DNA of 54,290 nucleotides from Archangium sp. (GCA_030681645.1 JAUXRX010000051.1:1-54290), one strand, 5' to 3'. Shown: positions 24,097-33,198, counted from the stretch's first letter. Notes: generated from the letters alone by a model not told the origin. Translations and numbers: made by a program.

Positions 24097-25212
24097 ATGG
24101 CTCTCTCGATCGGAATCGTCGGGCTCCCCAACGTGGGAAAGTCCACCCTCTTCAACGCGCTCAGCAACGCCGGCGCGCTGGCTGCCAACTACCCCTTCGC
24201 CACCATCGAGCCGAACATCGGCATCGTGCCCGTGTACGACGAGCGCCTCGCGCAGATCGCCGCCACGGTGAAACCGCTCAAGCTCATCTACACCACGCTC
24301 GAGTTCGTCGACATCGCCGGGCTGGTGCGCGGCGCCTCGAAGGGTGAAGGCCTGGGCAACCAGTTCCTGGCCAACATCCGCCAGGTCGACGCGGTGCTCT
24401 ACGTGCTGCGCTGCTTCATCGACGACAACGTCACCCACGTCGAGGGCAGCGTCGACCCCCAGCGCGACAAAGACGTGGTCGACACCGAGCTCTGCTTGAA
24501 GGACCTCGAGACGGTGGAGAAGCGCCGCGACAAGACCGCGCGCAACGCCAAGGGCCCGGGCAAGGAAGGCGAGCTCGCCAAGGCCGAGCTGGCGGTGCTG
24601 GACAAGGTGAAGGCCAAGCTCGACCAGGGCATCCCGGTGCGCGGCCACGACCTGATGGACAACGAGCAGGAGATGATCGCCGAGCTCTTCCTGCTCACCA
24701 ACAAGCCGGTGCTCTACATCGCCAACGTGTCCGAGGCGCAGCTGGCGAAGGCCGACTCCGACCCGCTGGTGCTCAAGGTGAAGGAGATCGCCGCGAAGGA
24801 AAAGTCGGAAGTGGTGGTGCTCGCCGCCGCGCTGGAGGCCGAGATCCAGCAGCTGCCCGAGGAGGACCGCCCGTCGTTCCTGAAGGACGCGGGGCTCGAC
24901 GAGCCCGGCCTGAACAAGGTGGTGCGCGCCGGCTTCAAGATGCTCGGCCTGTGGACCTACTTCACCGTGGGCGAGAAGGAGTGCCGCGCCTGGACGATTC
25001 ACAAGGGCTACACCGCGCCCCAGGCCGCCGGGGTCATTCACACCGACTTCGAGAAGGGCTTCATCAAGGCCGAGGTGATGTCCTGCAAGGACCTGCTGGC
25101 GCTCGGCAGTGAACAGGCCGTGAAAGACAAGGGCCTGCTGCGTATCGAAGGAAAAGAGTACGTGGTGCAGGATGGGGACTGCATGCACTTCCGGTTCAAC
25201 GTGACCACCTGA
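24097..25212 (+). CDS. ychF: Redox-regulated ATPase YchF (OBG family)
   Basis: 371 aa. P-loop GLPNVGKSTLFNAL near the N-terminus, G3-type motif FVDIAGLVRGASKGEGLGN, and the ATP-favouring NVSE in place of the NKxD motif (LYIANVSEAQL). The C-terminal TGS domain reads TYFTVGEKECRAWTIHKGYTAPQAAGVIHTDFEKGFI. Length and order match the universal YchF protein, which binds ribosomes. ATG 24097 gives the standard start. Its TGA overlaps the next ATG by one base (TGATG). Confidence 0.96.
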   Translation: MALSIGIVGLPNVGKSTLFNALSNAGALAANYPFATIEPNIGIVPVYDERLAQIAATVKPLKLIYTTLEFVDIAGLVRGASKGEGLGNQFLANIRQVDAVLYVLRCFIDDNVTHVEGSVDPQRDKDVVDTELCLKDLETVEKRRDKTARNAKGPGKEGELAKAELAVLDKVKAKLDQGIPVRGHDLMDNEQEMIAELFLLTNKPVLYIANVSEAQLAKADSDPLVLKVKEIAAKEKSEVVVLAAALEAEIQQLPEEDRPSFLKDAGLDEPGLNKVVRAGFKMLGLWTYFTVGEKECRAWTIHKGYTAPQAAGVIHTDFEKGFIKAEVMSCKDLLALGSEQAVKDKGLLRIEGKEYVVQDGDCMHFRFNVTT

Positions 25213-26222
25213 TGGCCCCCTCGGCGCCCCTCGGGACAGGCCTCAAGCTCCACTTCCTCGCGCGCGCGCGGCTGTGGTCCGAGGTCGTCGTCTCTGGAGG
25301 CGACCGGGTGTTCGTGCCCACCACCGAGGTCCTCGCGCCCGGCGTAGCGGTGAGCGTGGAGATCGACGCGCCCGAGTTCGACGCGGCGATCGTGGTGAAG
25401 GCCGTGGTGCAGCAGGTGCGGGTGCCCGCCCCGGGCCAGCCGTCCGGCGTGCTGGTGAAGCTCGACGAGGCGTCGCTGGAAAAGTGCCGGGCGCTGGTCG
25501 CCGATCACGACGACGCGGCGCGCCTGGCAGGCCGGGCCGAGCCGCGGGCCGACTGCGATCTCCCCGCGAAGGTGCTCACGCCGCAGGCGATGGGCGGCTG
25601 CACCACCAAGAGCCTGTCGGCGCACGGGGTCACCCTCAAGACGCCGCAGCCCCTGGTGCAGGACGCGCAGGTGGGCCTGGCGCTGCAGCTCCCCGACGGC
25701 ACCGAGGCGCTGCTGACCGCGGTGGTGATGTGGACGAGGCCAGACCTCGCGCTGGCCGGCCTCAAGCTGCTGCAGGTCGACTCCACCATGGTGATCCGCC
25801 TCCAGTACGCCGTGGAGGTCTTGCTGGGCCAGCGCGCGCAGGGCCCGGGGCTCGCGCGCACGGTGCTGGTGGCCGACGACGACCCGTCGATCCTCGACTT
25901 CACCTCGCGCGTGGTGACGAAGGCGGGCCACCGCGTGGTGCGGGCAGAGCGCGGCGACACCGCGCTCGAGCTGGTGCGCAAGGAACGGCCCGACCTGGTG
26001 TTCCTCGACGTGCTGATGCCCGGTCTCGACGGCCTCGAGGTGTGCCGGGCGATCCGCGCTGACGCGGCCCTGGCGAGGATTCCGGTCATCCTGTTGTCCG
26101 CGATGGGTGAAGACCGGCTCGTCGCGGCGGCGAAGACGGCGGGTGCCGACGGCTACCTCACCAAGCCGATGCGCCTCGACGCGATGCGCGCGCTGCTGGC
26201 CGAGCGGCTTACGCCCCGCTGA
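25212..26222 (+). CDS. PilZ-like domain plus response-regulator receiver
   Basis: 336 aa. Residues 1-205 contain two PilZ-like beta-barrel modules by pattern (LARARLWSEVVVSGGDRVFVPT, TKSLSAHGVTLKTPQPL); the RxxxR c-di-GMP motif is not clear. Residues 215-336 are a receiver domain: acidic pocket VLVADDDPSIL, phospho-acceptor Asp in DLVFLDVLMPGLDGLEVCR, Thr/Ser site VILLSAM and Lys in DGYLTKPMRLDAM. No DNA-binding output domain exists, so it would act through protein contacts. It overlaps the ychF stop by one base. Confidence 0.82.
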   Translation: MAPSAPLGTGLKLHFLARARLWSEVVVSGGDRVFVPTTEVLAPGVAVSVEIDAPEFDAAIVVKAVVQQVRVPAPGQPSGVLVKLDEASLEKCRALVADHDDAARLAGRAEPRADCDLPAKVLTPQAMGGCTTKSLSAHGVTLKTPQPLVQDAQVGLALQLPDGTEALLTAVVMWTRPDLALAGLKLLQVDSTMVIRLQYAVEVLLGQRAQGPGLARTVLVADDDPSILDFTSRVVTKAGHRVVRAERGDTALELVRKERPDLVFLDVLMPGLDGLEVCRAIRADAALARIPVILLSAMGEDRLVAAAKTAGADGYLTKPMRLDAMRALLAERLTPR

Positions 26223-26248
26223 GCCCCCGAAGGAGGCGCACGAAGTCG

Positions 26249-26377
26249 CCCTCGACTCCACTCGCAGGGTTGGCCGAAATGCGGAGGGGCCCGTTCATCC
26301 CGAGCGGAGTCGAGGGATGGGCGCCACTCCGCTCGGGGTGAACGCTCTCGGGCTGAACGGATCAACCCTCTCGGGGT
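26249..26377. repeat. REP-like hairpin cluster
   Basis: Two 19-nt arms, 26292-26310 and 26326-26344, pair with one G-T mismatch around 15 bases; the arms read CGTTCATCCCGAGCGGAGT and ACTCCGCTCGGGGTGAACG. A further matching arm, CCCTCGACTCCACTCG, lies at 26249-26264, and degraded pieces continue to about 26377. It lies between two convergent genes and is the same family as the elements at 19379 and 48231. Confidence 0.85.
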
Positions 26378-26382
26378 GGAAG

Positions 26383-26853
26383 CTACCAGCGCCAGGAGAC
26401 CGCGGCGCCTCGCACCACACCCCGCGCGAGCTCCTCGCCCTTGACGTCGAGCAGCAGCACCTGCGCGCCGTTGCCGCCCTGAACGACCTGCGCCTGCCAG
26501 GTGCGGTGTCCGTCGATGGTGCTCAAGGCGACCTCGGCGCGACCTGCGTGGAGCTGCCGGAAGGTGTCGAACGCGACCGCGACCGGGGCGGGGAGCGTGC
26601 TGAGCTGCTGCACCACGAACGCGGCAGGGAGCCGGGGCGCGCCGTGAAGGGCGAGCAGATCTCCGTAGTCCTTCTTCGCCGCGCGGCTGAAAGCGGGAGT
26701 GCCGGGCGCGAGCTTCGGGCCCGCAGGGGCCCCACCCTGGAGGCGGGTGAAGAGCGCCATCTCCCTGGAAAGACGGGTCGCTTTCTCGTGATCGGCCTGG
26801 CTCAGCGCTCGCGGCGAGGTGGCGGTGCGTTGAGGGAGGGTGGAGAGGCGCAT
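26383..26853 (-). CDS. Hypothetical cytoplasmic protein
   Basis: 156 aa from ATG 26853 (MRLSTLPQRTATS). A helical N-terminal half (LSQADHEKATRLSREMALFTRL) is followed by KLAPGTPAFSRAAKKDYGDLLALHG and a C-terminal beta-rich segment (GHRTWQAQVVQGGNGAQVLLLDVKGEEL). It has no signal peptide or known motif. The open frame continues to 26913 but the first 20 codons look unlikely. Unknown family. Confidence 0.65.
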   Translation of the reverse strand: MRLSTLPQRTATSPRALSQADHEKATRLSREMALFTRLQGGAPAGPKLAPGTPAFSRAAKKDYGDLLALHGAPRLPAAFVVQQLSTLPAPVAVAFDTFRQLHAGRAEVALSTIDGHRTWQAQVVQGGNGAQVLLLDVKGEELARGVVRGAAVSWRW

Positions 26854-26944
26854 TGAAGACTCTGCGCACATTGTCGGAAGCAGCGCGTCAGAGGTTGCGC
26901 GCCTTTCGAGCAAAATCGTGGGTTTCTCGACGAACGAGAGTTCA

Positions 26945-27403
26945 TCAGGGGAGGTCGCGCCGGTAGCCCCGGGAGCACCGCGCGGCGCGCCGCTGGGTGT
27001 CGTCGCGGACGAAGCCGTTCCGCTCGTAGAAGGCGATGGCCGCCGTCATCTGCTCGGTGGTGTCGAGCACGATGCGCCGCCCTCCGTGCGCCCGCACGTG
27101 CGCGAGGCACGCGTCGAAGAGCAGCTGGCCCACGCCCCGACCGCGCGCCCCGGGCCGCAGGTACATCTTGCGCAGCTCGAACAGGCCGGGCTCGACCAGC
27201 GCGATACCCGCGGTGCCGATCAGGTCCTCCACATCGACAGCCACGAAGAAGGCGCCGCCGCCATCGGTGTAGCTCGCCGGCAGCTCCGCGAGCTGCGCGT
27301 CGGTGTCTGCGCCCTCGCCGAAGACGATGCCGAACTCGCCGAGCGTGGTGCGCACGAGCTCGATCACCGCCGCGACGTCCCTCGTCTCGACCGGTCTGAT
27401 CAT
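26945..27403 (-). CDS. GNAT-family N-acetyltransferase
   Basis: 152 aa. It starts MIRPVETRDVAAVIELVRTTL. The acetyl-CoA motif A is LRKMYLRPGARGRGVGQLLFDACLAHVRAHG, containing the R/Q-x-x-G-x-G/A pyrophosphate loop (RGRGVG). A downstream motif B follows (LDTTEQMTAAIAFYERNGF). The substrate is unknown. Confidence 0.88.
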   Translation of the reverse strand: MIRPVETRDVAAVIELVRTTLGEFGIVFGEGADTDAQLAELPASYTDGGGAFFVAVDVEDLIGTAGIALVEPGLFELRKMYLRPGARGRGVGQLLFDACLAHVRAHGGRRIVLDTTEQMTAAIAFYERNGFVRDDTQRRAARCSRGYRRDLP

Positions 27404-27446
27404 CAGGAAGCCCTATTACTCCCTCGAGTGCGGCTAGGCTCGCGCC

Positions 27447-28895
27447 ATGCGGCTCCGGGGTTGGCTGGTCGTGGTGGTGGCGGCGTCGTCGTGCACCGAA
27501 GCTCCGCCGCCTCCGCCCCCTCCCCCGCAGGTGGTGGTCGCCGCGCCGGTGAAGCAAGCTCCGGTGCTCCCGCCCGAAGACCCCGAGCTGATCGCCGCGT
27601 TCCCCGACGAGGTGGCGCTGCCGGAAGAGGCCGACACCGACGCGGCGCTGCTCAAGCTCCTGCTGGCAGACCCGCTGAAGGCCGAAGCGGCGCTGCACAA
27701 GCTCAGCTCGCCCACGAACTGGCAGGTGGCGGTGCTGGCGCAGTTCGCGATCGCGCGCGGCGAGAACACCTTCGAGCTCGACGCCGAGCCCGCCCTGCCC
27801 GTGCTGGAGACCGACGGGGGCGTGAGCGGCCCGGGCCCCGCGTGGACCTCGCAAGACGCGACGCCGCTGCTGGGCCTCTCGAAGAAGAAACCGCCCACCC
27901 TCGCGACGCTGCCCATCGACACGAAGGTGGAAGTGAGCGCCATCGACGGTGACGACGCGGTGGTGAGCGTGCCCCTGGCGCAGGTGGCGATCTTCGGAGA
28001 GGAAGGCCGCCTGCCCGCGCGCGTCACCTCGACCGCGCTGGTGGGGCGCGTGCCGCTGAGCCGCCTCGCCTCGAAGCCGCCCGACCCGGAGGCGCTGATG
28101 CTCGAGGCGCTTCGCCAGACCGAAGACGCCCACGCCCAGCTGCGCGCGGTCGCGCTCTGGGAGATGGCCTGGCGCATCGAGCGCAGCGAGCGCACCCGCG
28201 GCGGCCTGCTCAACGCGGCGTGGGCCACCCGGCGCGCCTCGACGGTGGTGCGCGCGGCCATGGCCCGCAACCTCGCGCCGGTGAGCGACCTGCGCTTCGC
28301 CTGGGCCTGCAACACCGAAGACCCCTCGAGGGCGAAGTGGCTCGACCTGACGAAGGCGCGGCCGAAGAAGCTGCCCGCGTCCTCGTGCGTGGGCGGGCTC
28401 GACTCGCGGGTGAGCTGTGGCAACGACGACGAGGCCGAGAAGAAGAAGGCCGCGGCGACGACGGCGTGGCTGGCGGGCCTGGGGCTCGCCCCGAAGCCGT
28501 GGCTGCGTTTCACCGTCGACGCCAGGGACCCACGCCAGGTCTTCCTCGTCACCACGCCGCTCGAGGTCGCCGACGCGTGCAGCGACTTCGAGGAGCTCAG
28601 CTTCGAGGCGGCCAGCGGCATCGTGCGGCGGCTCACGCTCCCCCTGGGCACGAAGGGGCTGGTGGTCTGGGTGCCGGTGACCCGGCACCTCGGCGCCGAG
28701 TTCGCCGTTCCCAGCGCGACCACCGAACGGCAGGCGGTCTCGTGGCTGCGCAGCCGGGGTCGCTACCGCTGGACGCTCGAGAAGGGCACGCTGGAGCCCT
28801 CGCTGGGAATGAACGCGACGACCTTCAGGGTCTCGGCCGAGGTCAACGCGACGACGTTCGCGCTCCCACCGGAGCGGGACTGTTCGTGCGATTGA
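27447..28895 (+). CDS. Lipoprotein of unknown function
   Basis: 482 aa. The signal peptide MRLRGWLVVVVAASSC has a lipobox-type end. A Pro-rich tether (PPPPPPPPQ) follows, then helical HEAT-like repeats (DAALLKLLLADPLKAEAALHKLSS, LREAL..DAHAQLRAVALWEMAW) and a C-terminal beta-rich region ending in a Cys pair (RDCSCD). No enzyme motif is seen. The last 53 bp overlap the 3' end of the convergent hydrolase gene. Confidence 0.78.
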   Translation: MRLRGWLVVVVAASSCTEAPPPPPPPPQVVVAAPVKQAPVLPPEDPELIAAFPDEVALPEEADTDAALLKLLLADPLKAEAALHKLSSPTNWQVAVLAQFAIARGENTFELDAEPALPVLETDGGVSGPGPAWTSQDATPLLGLSKKKPPTLATLPIDTKVEVSAIDGDDAVVSVPLAQVAIFGEEGRLPARVTSTALVGRVPLSRLASKPPDPEALMLEALRQTEDAHAQLRAVALWEMAWRIERSERTRGGLLNAAWATRRASTVVRAAMARNLAPVSDLRFAWACNTEDPSRAKWLDLTKARPKKLPASSCVGGLDSRVSCGNDDEAEKKKAAATTAWLAGLGLAPKPWLRFTVDARDPRQVFLVTTPLEVADACSDFEELSFEAASGIVRRLTLPLGTKGLVVWVPVTRHLGAEFAVPSATTERQAVSWLRSRGRYRWTLEKGTLEPSLGMNATTFRVSAEVNATTFALPPERDCSCD

Positions 28896-29763
28896 CCTTC
28901 ACCAGCAGCTCCCGGTGCAGCGCTTCGCCCACGAAGCGGTCGATCGCTTTCCACGCCTGGTCCGAGAGCAGGATGCCGACGTGGTCCACGCCCTCGAGCC
29001 GCACCAGCTCGCGGGGCCCCGCCAGGTTTTCGTAGATCCGCAGCGAGTGCCGCAGCGGCAGGTACGTGTCTTCGGAACCATGGAGCAACAGCGTGGGCAC
29101 GGTGATGCTGCGCGCCGCGCGCTCGGGCGAGATGTCGGCGACGTGAAAGCCACCCGCCTGCTCGGCGACCGCGATGGCCTTCTCCTTCGCCTGCCTGCCC
29201 AGGATGGCGGGGGCGTGATCGTCGATGACGGTGGTGAGGTCGGCGAAGGCCGCGCCCGCGACCACCACCCGCACCCGGGGCTCGACCGCCGCCGTCTGCA
29301 GGGCCACCGCCGCGCCCAGTGACTCGCCCACCAGCACCACCGGCAGCTCGCGCCCCCACTTCTTGAGCGCGGTGTCGATGACCAGGCGCAGGTCGCCGAC
29401 CTCCTTCGCGCCGTAGGTGACGAACTCGCCGGTCGACCGGCCGTGGGCGCGCTGATCGAACGCCACCACCGCGAGGCCCTGGTCGACGAAGCGGCGCGCG
29501 GCGCCGACGAAGTGCTGCCGGTTGATGTCCTTGCCGTGCACCAGCACCAGCACGGCGCGCGGCGGGGCGGCCGGGGTGAAGAACCAGCCGTCGAGCGCGA
29601 TGCCGTCGCGGGTGGTGACCGAGAAGCGCTCGTGCGCGAGCGGGGGCGCGCCCACCACGGGCACCCGCATGGGCAGCAGCAGGGCGCCCGCAGCAGCGTT
29701 GCCGGCCACACAGCCGGTGGTGAGCAGGAGGAGGAGCGCAGTCGTCAGGGCGCGGCTGAACAT
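28843..29763 (-). CDS. Alpha/beta-hydrolase lipoprotein
   Basis: 306 aa. The signal peptide ends LLLLLTTGC, a lipobox. The hydrolase fold has the oxyanion motif LVLVHGKDINRQHF, the nucleophile in LVGESLGAAVAL, the acid in LHGSEDTYLPLRH and the catalytic His in EGVDHVGILL. It is likely a periplasmic or membrane-anchored esterase or peptidase-like hydrolase; the substrate is unknown. Its 3' end overlaps the convergent lipoprotein gene by 53 bp. Confidence 0.87.
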   Translation of the reverse strand: MFSRALTTALLLLLTTGCVAGNAAAGALLLPMRVPVVGAPPLAHERFSVTTRDGIALDGWFFTPAAPPRAVLVLVHGKDINRQHFVGAARRFVDQGLAVVAFDQRAHGRSTGEFVTYGAKEVGDLRLVIDTALKKWGRELPVVLVGESLGAAVALQTAAVEPRVRVVVAGAAFADLTTVIDDHAPAILGRQAKEKAIAVAEQAGGFHVADISPERAARSITVPTLLLHGSEDTYLPLRHSLRIYENLAGPRELVRLEGVDHVGILLSDQAWKAIDRFVGEALHRELLVKVNRTNSPAPVGARTSSR

Positions 29764-29874
29764 GCGCGGCCCTCGAGCAGGGGGCGTGCCGCCGATAACC
29801 GGTTGGAGAGAGGGCCCCGGTTGCGCAGGAATGTGCGCTCACAGCCCCTCACCCCAGCCGGCTAGGCTCGCTGC

Positions 29875-30072
29875 ATGGCCTCCGAATACAGACCGGACCG
29901 GCGCATCGACGCCATCCGCCCGCTCTCCGCGGTCACGAAGAACGAAGCCACCGAGGCGACCGACCTGCGGCGCGACAAGGCGGTCGAGGCCGAGCGTGAG
30001 CGCCTCGCCGACGAGCTCCGCCGGGGCGCGCCGAAGCGCTCGTTCGCGGAGCTGCTCAAGAAGAAGCCGTAG
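29875..30072 (+). CDS. Small charged protein, in frame with DJ-1 gene
   Basis: 65 aa: MASEYRPDRRIDAIRPLSAV then a highly charged helix (NEATEATDLRRDKAVEAERERLADEL) and a basic end SFAELLKKKP. No family is recognised. It is in the same frame as the DJ-1/PfpI gene and separated from it by a single TAG (30070-30072), so readthrough would fuse them. It could equally be an independent small protein. Confidence 0.6.
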   Translation: MASEYRPDRRIDAIRPLSAVTKNEATEATDLRRDKAVEAERERLADELRRGAPKRSFAELLKKKP

Positions 30073-30792
30073 ATAGCCCACGTCTGGATTCCGCTCCCCG
30101 ACACCGACTTCGACGTCACCGAGGTCGCGGTGCCCTGGAAGCTGCTCACCCGCGCAGGCCACCGCGTCACCTTCGCCACCGAGCGCGGCGACGTCACGCC
30201 CGCAGCCGACCCGCTGCTCCTGACCGGAGTCATCTTCGGTCAGCTCGGCGCCGAGCCCGAGCCGAAGCAGTTCTACGCAGAGCTCACCAGGGCGCCCGAG
30301 TTCCAGAGGCCGGTGTCGTGGCAGGGGCTCGACGTGTCGGCGTTCGACGCGCTCCTGCTCCCCGGGGGCCACGCGCAGGGCATGAAGCAGTACCTGGGCA
30401 GCGAGGAGCTGCAGGCGAAGGTGCGCGCGTTCGCTGCGCTTGAGCGGCCGATCGCCGCCATCTGCCACGGCGTGCTGGTCGCCGCGCGCGCCGGCATCCT
30501 CAAGGGGAAGAAGAGCACCTGCCTGCCCGCGTACATGGAGCGCGTGGCGTACTGGTCGACCGCGTGGAAGCTGGGCAGGTACTACCGCACCTATCCCGCC
30601 TACGTGGAGGACGAGGTGCGGGCCGGGCTCTCCAGCCCCGGCGACTTCGTGCGCGGGCCGACGCACCTCATGTCGCGCGGCACCGACGCCGATGACGGGC
30701 CGGCCTTCGTGGTGGAAGACGGGAACTACGTGTCAGCGCGCTGGCCCGGTGACGCCTACCGCTTCGCGTGCGCGTTGATCTCGAGGCTCTGA
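30073..30792 (+). CDS. DJ-1/PfpI (type 1 glutamine amidotransferase-like) protein, ATA start proposed
   Basis: 239 aa if it begins at ATA 30073, directly after the TAG of the small ORF. The first beta-strand AHVWIPLPDTDFDVTEVAVP is coded before any ATG/GTG, and it matches the expected family N-terminus. The first conventional start, GTG 30130, would delete this core strand. The fold has GHRVTFATE, LLLPGGHAQGM and the nucleophile Cys in AAICHGVLVAARAG. Options are ATA initiation, TAG readthrough, or an ATG-to-ATA change (real or sequencing error). The end overlaps the convergent kinase gene by 60 bp. Confidence 0.85.
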   Translation: MAHVWIPLPDTDFDVTEVAVPWKLLTRAGHRVTFATERGDVTPAADPLLLTGVIFGQLGAEPEPKQFYAELTRAPEFQRPVSWQGLDVSAFDALLLPGGHAQGMKQYLGSEELQAKVRAFAALERPIAAICHGVLVAARAGILKGKKSTCLPAYMERVAYWSTAWKLGRYYRTYPAYVEDEVRAGLSSPGDFVRGPTHLMSRGTDADDGPAFVVEDGNYVSARWPGDAYRFACALISRL

Positions 30793-33198
30793 GAACTGCC
30801 GCACCCGGGCCAGCCGCTCCTGGGCGAGCGTCAGCCCACGATGTCTGGGGTTGCGGCGGGGCTGCAGCCACGCGACCGCGGCTTCGAGCATCTGCTGCGC
30901 CTCGGCGCGGCGGCCCGCGGCGAAGTACGCCTCGGCCACGTTCGAGCGCATCAGGGCCGTCACCACGTGGTCCTCGCCTCTGGCCTCGAGCTGCTCCGCG
31001 AGGATCTGGTCGCCGAGCGCGATCGCTTCGCCGGTCCTGCCTTCGGCCGTCAGCACCAGCACCTGGTGCTCCAGCATCCGCTTGAAGCGGGGGCTGTCTT
31101 TCCCGAAGCCCTGCGCGGTGATGCGCAGGCACTCGTCCATCGCCGCGCGGGCGCCCTTCACGTCGCCGAGCTCGAGCCTCAGGAACGCCTCGAGGTTGCG
31201 CTGGTTGCCGATGCGGAGGTGGTCTTTGCCCAGCAGCGGCAGGCGAATCTGCAGCGCGCGGTCGAGCAGCTCGAGCGCTTCCCGCGGCCGCGGGTACTGG
31301 TCCATCAGCCACGCGAGGTTGTGGTTCACGTTCGCCACTTCGAGATCGTCAGGGCCGAGCTGCGCTACCACCAGCTTCAGCGCTTCCCGGTGCGCGGCTT
31401 CTGCGTCTTCGAAGCGCCCCAGCGACGAGAGGGTGATGCCGTATTCGGTCAGCGCGTCCCACAGCTTCCGCGAGTCCCCGGGCTGCACCAGCCGCCGGAA
31501 CAGCGCGATCGCCTGCTCGTGCACCTTCGCGGCCTCGACGTGGTTCGCCGCCGCGCGGAGCACCAGGGCGCGCAGGTTCAGCACCTCTGCCAGGTGCGTG
31601 TGCGCGGCCGGGTGAAGGCTGGCTTCGATGGCGGCCGCCCGATCGACGTGGGCCTGCGCGGCGCTGCCCCGCCCGGTCTCCACCTGGGCGTAGATCAGCG
31701 CCGCCAGCGCCCGCGCCAGTTGTTCCCCGTCGCCGAGCTTCGCGCCGTCCCAGGCCGCCACGGCCTTCTCGCCTTCCTGCTCGGCCAGGTCGTATTCACC
31801 GATGCCGATCCAGGTGGTGCTCAGCGCCGTGCGCGCCGCGGTCACCACCTGGGCGTCCACGTCGTGGCGCGCGTCGAGCGACTTCGACGCCCGGTCCAGC
31901 ACCTCGCCGATCGGCAGCGCCTTGCCGCGGCCCGCCCCCAGCTCGGGGTTCGCCTCGTTCATCACGCCGAACATGAAGTCGAGTGACTGTTGCGCCCGTC
32001 GCGCCTCTGCTTCCGCGCGGTCCCGGTCGTGCCTGGCCTTCAGGTACTGCTGCGTGCTGACGACGACGCCTGCCACCAGCGCCACCACCACCAGCAGCGC
32101 CAGCGCCACCGGCAGCGTGTGCCGCTGGACGAAGCGCGCCGCGACGTACCTGCGGGTTCGAGGCCTCGCCTGGACGGACAGCGGTTCCCGGCGCAGCACC
32201 CGCCGCAGGTCCTCGGCGAGCTCCATCGCCGAGCCGTACCGATCTTCCGCCCGCACCTGCAGGGCGCGCCGGAGCACCCAGTCGAGATCGTCACCCAGCC
32301 CGGTGAGCCGGGGGACCGGCGTCTGCTTGAAGGCCAGCAGGGTCTGCAGCCCCGACGGCGGCGGCACGAAGGGCAGCTGCCCCGCCAGCACCTCGAACGC
32401 GATCAGCCCGAGCGAGTAGACGTCGCTGCGCACGTCGACCACCGCGCCCGGCTGCACCTGTTCCGGGCTCATGTACGCCGGCGTGCCCGCGACCTCGCGC
32501 GCTTCCAGCCCCAGGGCGGCGGCGATGCCGAAGTCCAGCACCTGCGGTACTCCGTCGTCGTTCACCCGCAGGTTGTCTGGTTTGAGATCGCGGTGCACCA
32601 GGCCGCGGAGGTGCGCGTGGTGCACCGCGTCTGCGATGCGCGCCAGCAGCTCGATGCGCTCCGGCACCGCCCGCCGGCGCGCCCAGTCCAGCAGCGGAGT
32701 GCCCTTCACCACCTGCATCGCCAGCGCGAGCTGCCCCGCTTCTTCGATCACCGCGTAGATGGGAGGAATCGACGGGTGCTGCAGCGACGCCAGGGCCTGC
32801 GCCTCGAAGCGGAAGCGCTCCACCGCGCGCGTCGACCAGAGCCAGGGGTGCAGGACCTTCAGCGCCACCTCGCGCTCGGGCTGGCTCTGGCGGGCGAGGT
32901 ACACCGTGCCCATCGCTCCGGCGCCCAGCCGGGCCAGCACCTCGAAGCCCCCCAGCCGCTCGGGCATGGGGCGATCTTCGAGGGCCGCCACCACCAGGTC
33001 CTGCGCCAGCGCCGGGGGGCCGCCGCTGGTCTGCAACACCTGCGACTGCCGGTCGACCTCGAGCATCTTCGCCAGCGTCGGCTTCACGTCGCCGTCGGTC
33101 TCGCCCAGCGCGGCCAGAAAGCCCGAGACGTCCTCGGGCGGCAGCCCGCACGCCTGGTCGAAGAGCTCCATCAGCCGCTGGTGGCGCTCGGGGTTCAT
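30733..33198 (-). CDS. Ser/Thr protein kinase with TM segment and TPR domain
   Basis: 821 aa from ATG 33198 (MNPERHQRLMELFDQACGL). An N-terminal helix precedes the kinase: Gly loop LGAGAMGTVYLA, Lys in VALKVLHPW, catalytic loop VHRDLKPDNL, DFG in VLDFGIAAAL and activation segment AGTPAYMSPEQ. One membrane span lies near residue 365 (LPVALALLVVVALVAGVVV). The C-terminal 420 residues are TPR-like, with repeats around LAEVLNLRALVLRAAANHVEAAK. The TPR part is probably periplasmic. The ECF sigma gene is 77 bp upstream on the same strand, the usual pairing for this family. Confidence 0.92.
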   Translation of the reverse strand: MNPERHQRLMELFDQACGLPPEDVSGFLAALGETDGDVKPTLAKMLEVDRQSQVLQTSGGPPALAQDLVVAALEDRPMPERLGGFEVLARLGAGAMGTVYLARQSQPEREVALKVLHPWLWSTRAVERFRFEAQALASLQHPSIPPIYAVIEEAGQLALAMQVVKGTPLLDWARRRAVPERIELLARIADAVHHAHLRGLVHRDLKPDNLRVNDDGVPQVLDFGIAAALGLEAREVAGTPAYMSPEQVQPGAVVDVRSDVYSLGLIAFEVLAGQLPFVPPPSGLQTLLAFKQTPVPRLTGLGDDLDWVLRRALQVRAEDRYGSAMELAEDLRRVLRREPLSVQARPRTRRYVAARFVQRHTLPVALALLVVVALVAGVVVSTQQYLKARHDRDRAEAEARRAQQSLDFMFGVMNEANPELGAGRGKALPIGEVLDRASKSLDARHDVDAQVVTAARTALSTTWIGIGEYDLAEQEGEKAVAAWDGAKLGDGEQLARALAALIYAQVETGRGSAAQAHVDRAAAIEASLHPAAHTHLAEVLNLRALVLRAAANHVEAAKVHEQAIALFRRLVQPGDSRKLWDALTEYGITLSSLGRFEDAEAAHREALKLVVAQLGPDDLEVANVNHNLAWLMDQYPRPREALELLDRALQIRLPLLGKDHLRIGNQRNLEAFLRLELGDVKGARAAMDECLRITAQGFGKDSPRFKRMLEHQVLVLTAEGRTGEAIALGDQILAEQLEARGEDHVVTALMRSNVAEAYFAAGRRAEAQQMLEAAVAWLQPRRNPRHRGLTLAQERLARVRQFSEPRDQRAREAVGVTGPAR

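Noticed and set aside
30130..30132. GTG 30130 as the DJ-1 start
   Set aside because: It would remove the first core beta-strand that is still encoded upstream in the same frame, so it is less likely than ATA 30073.
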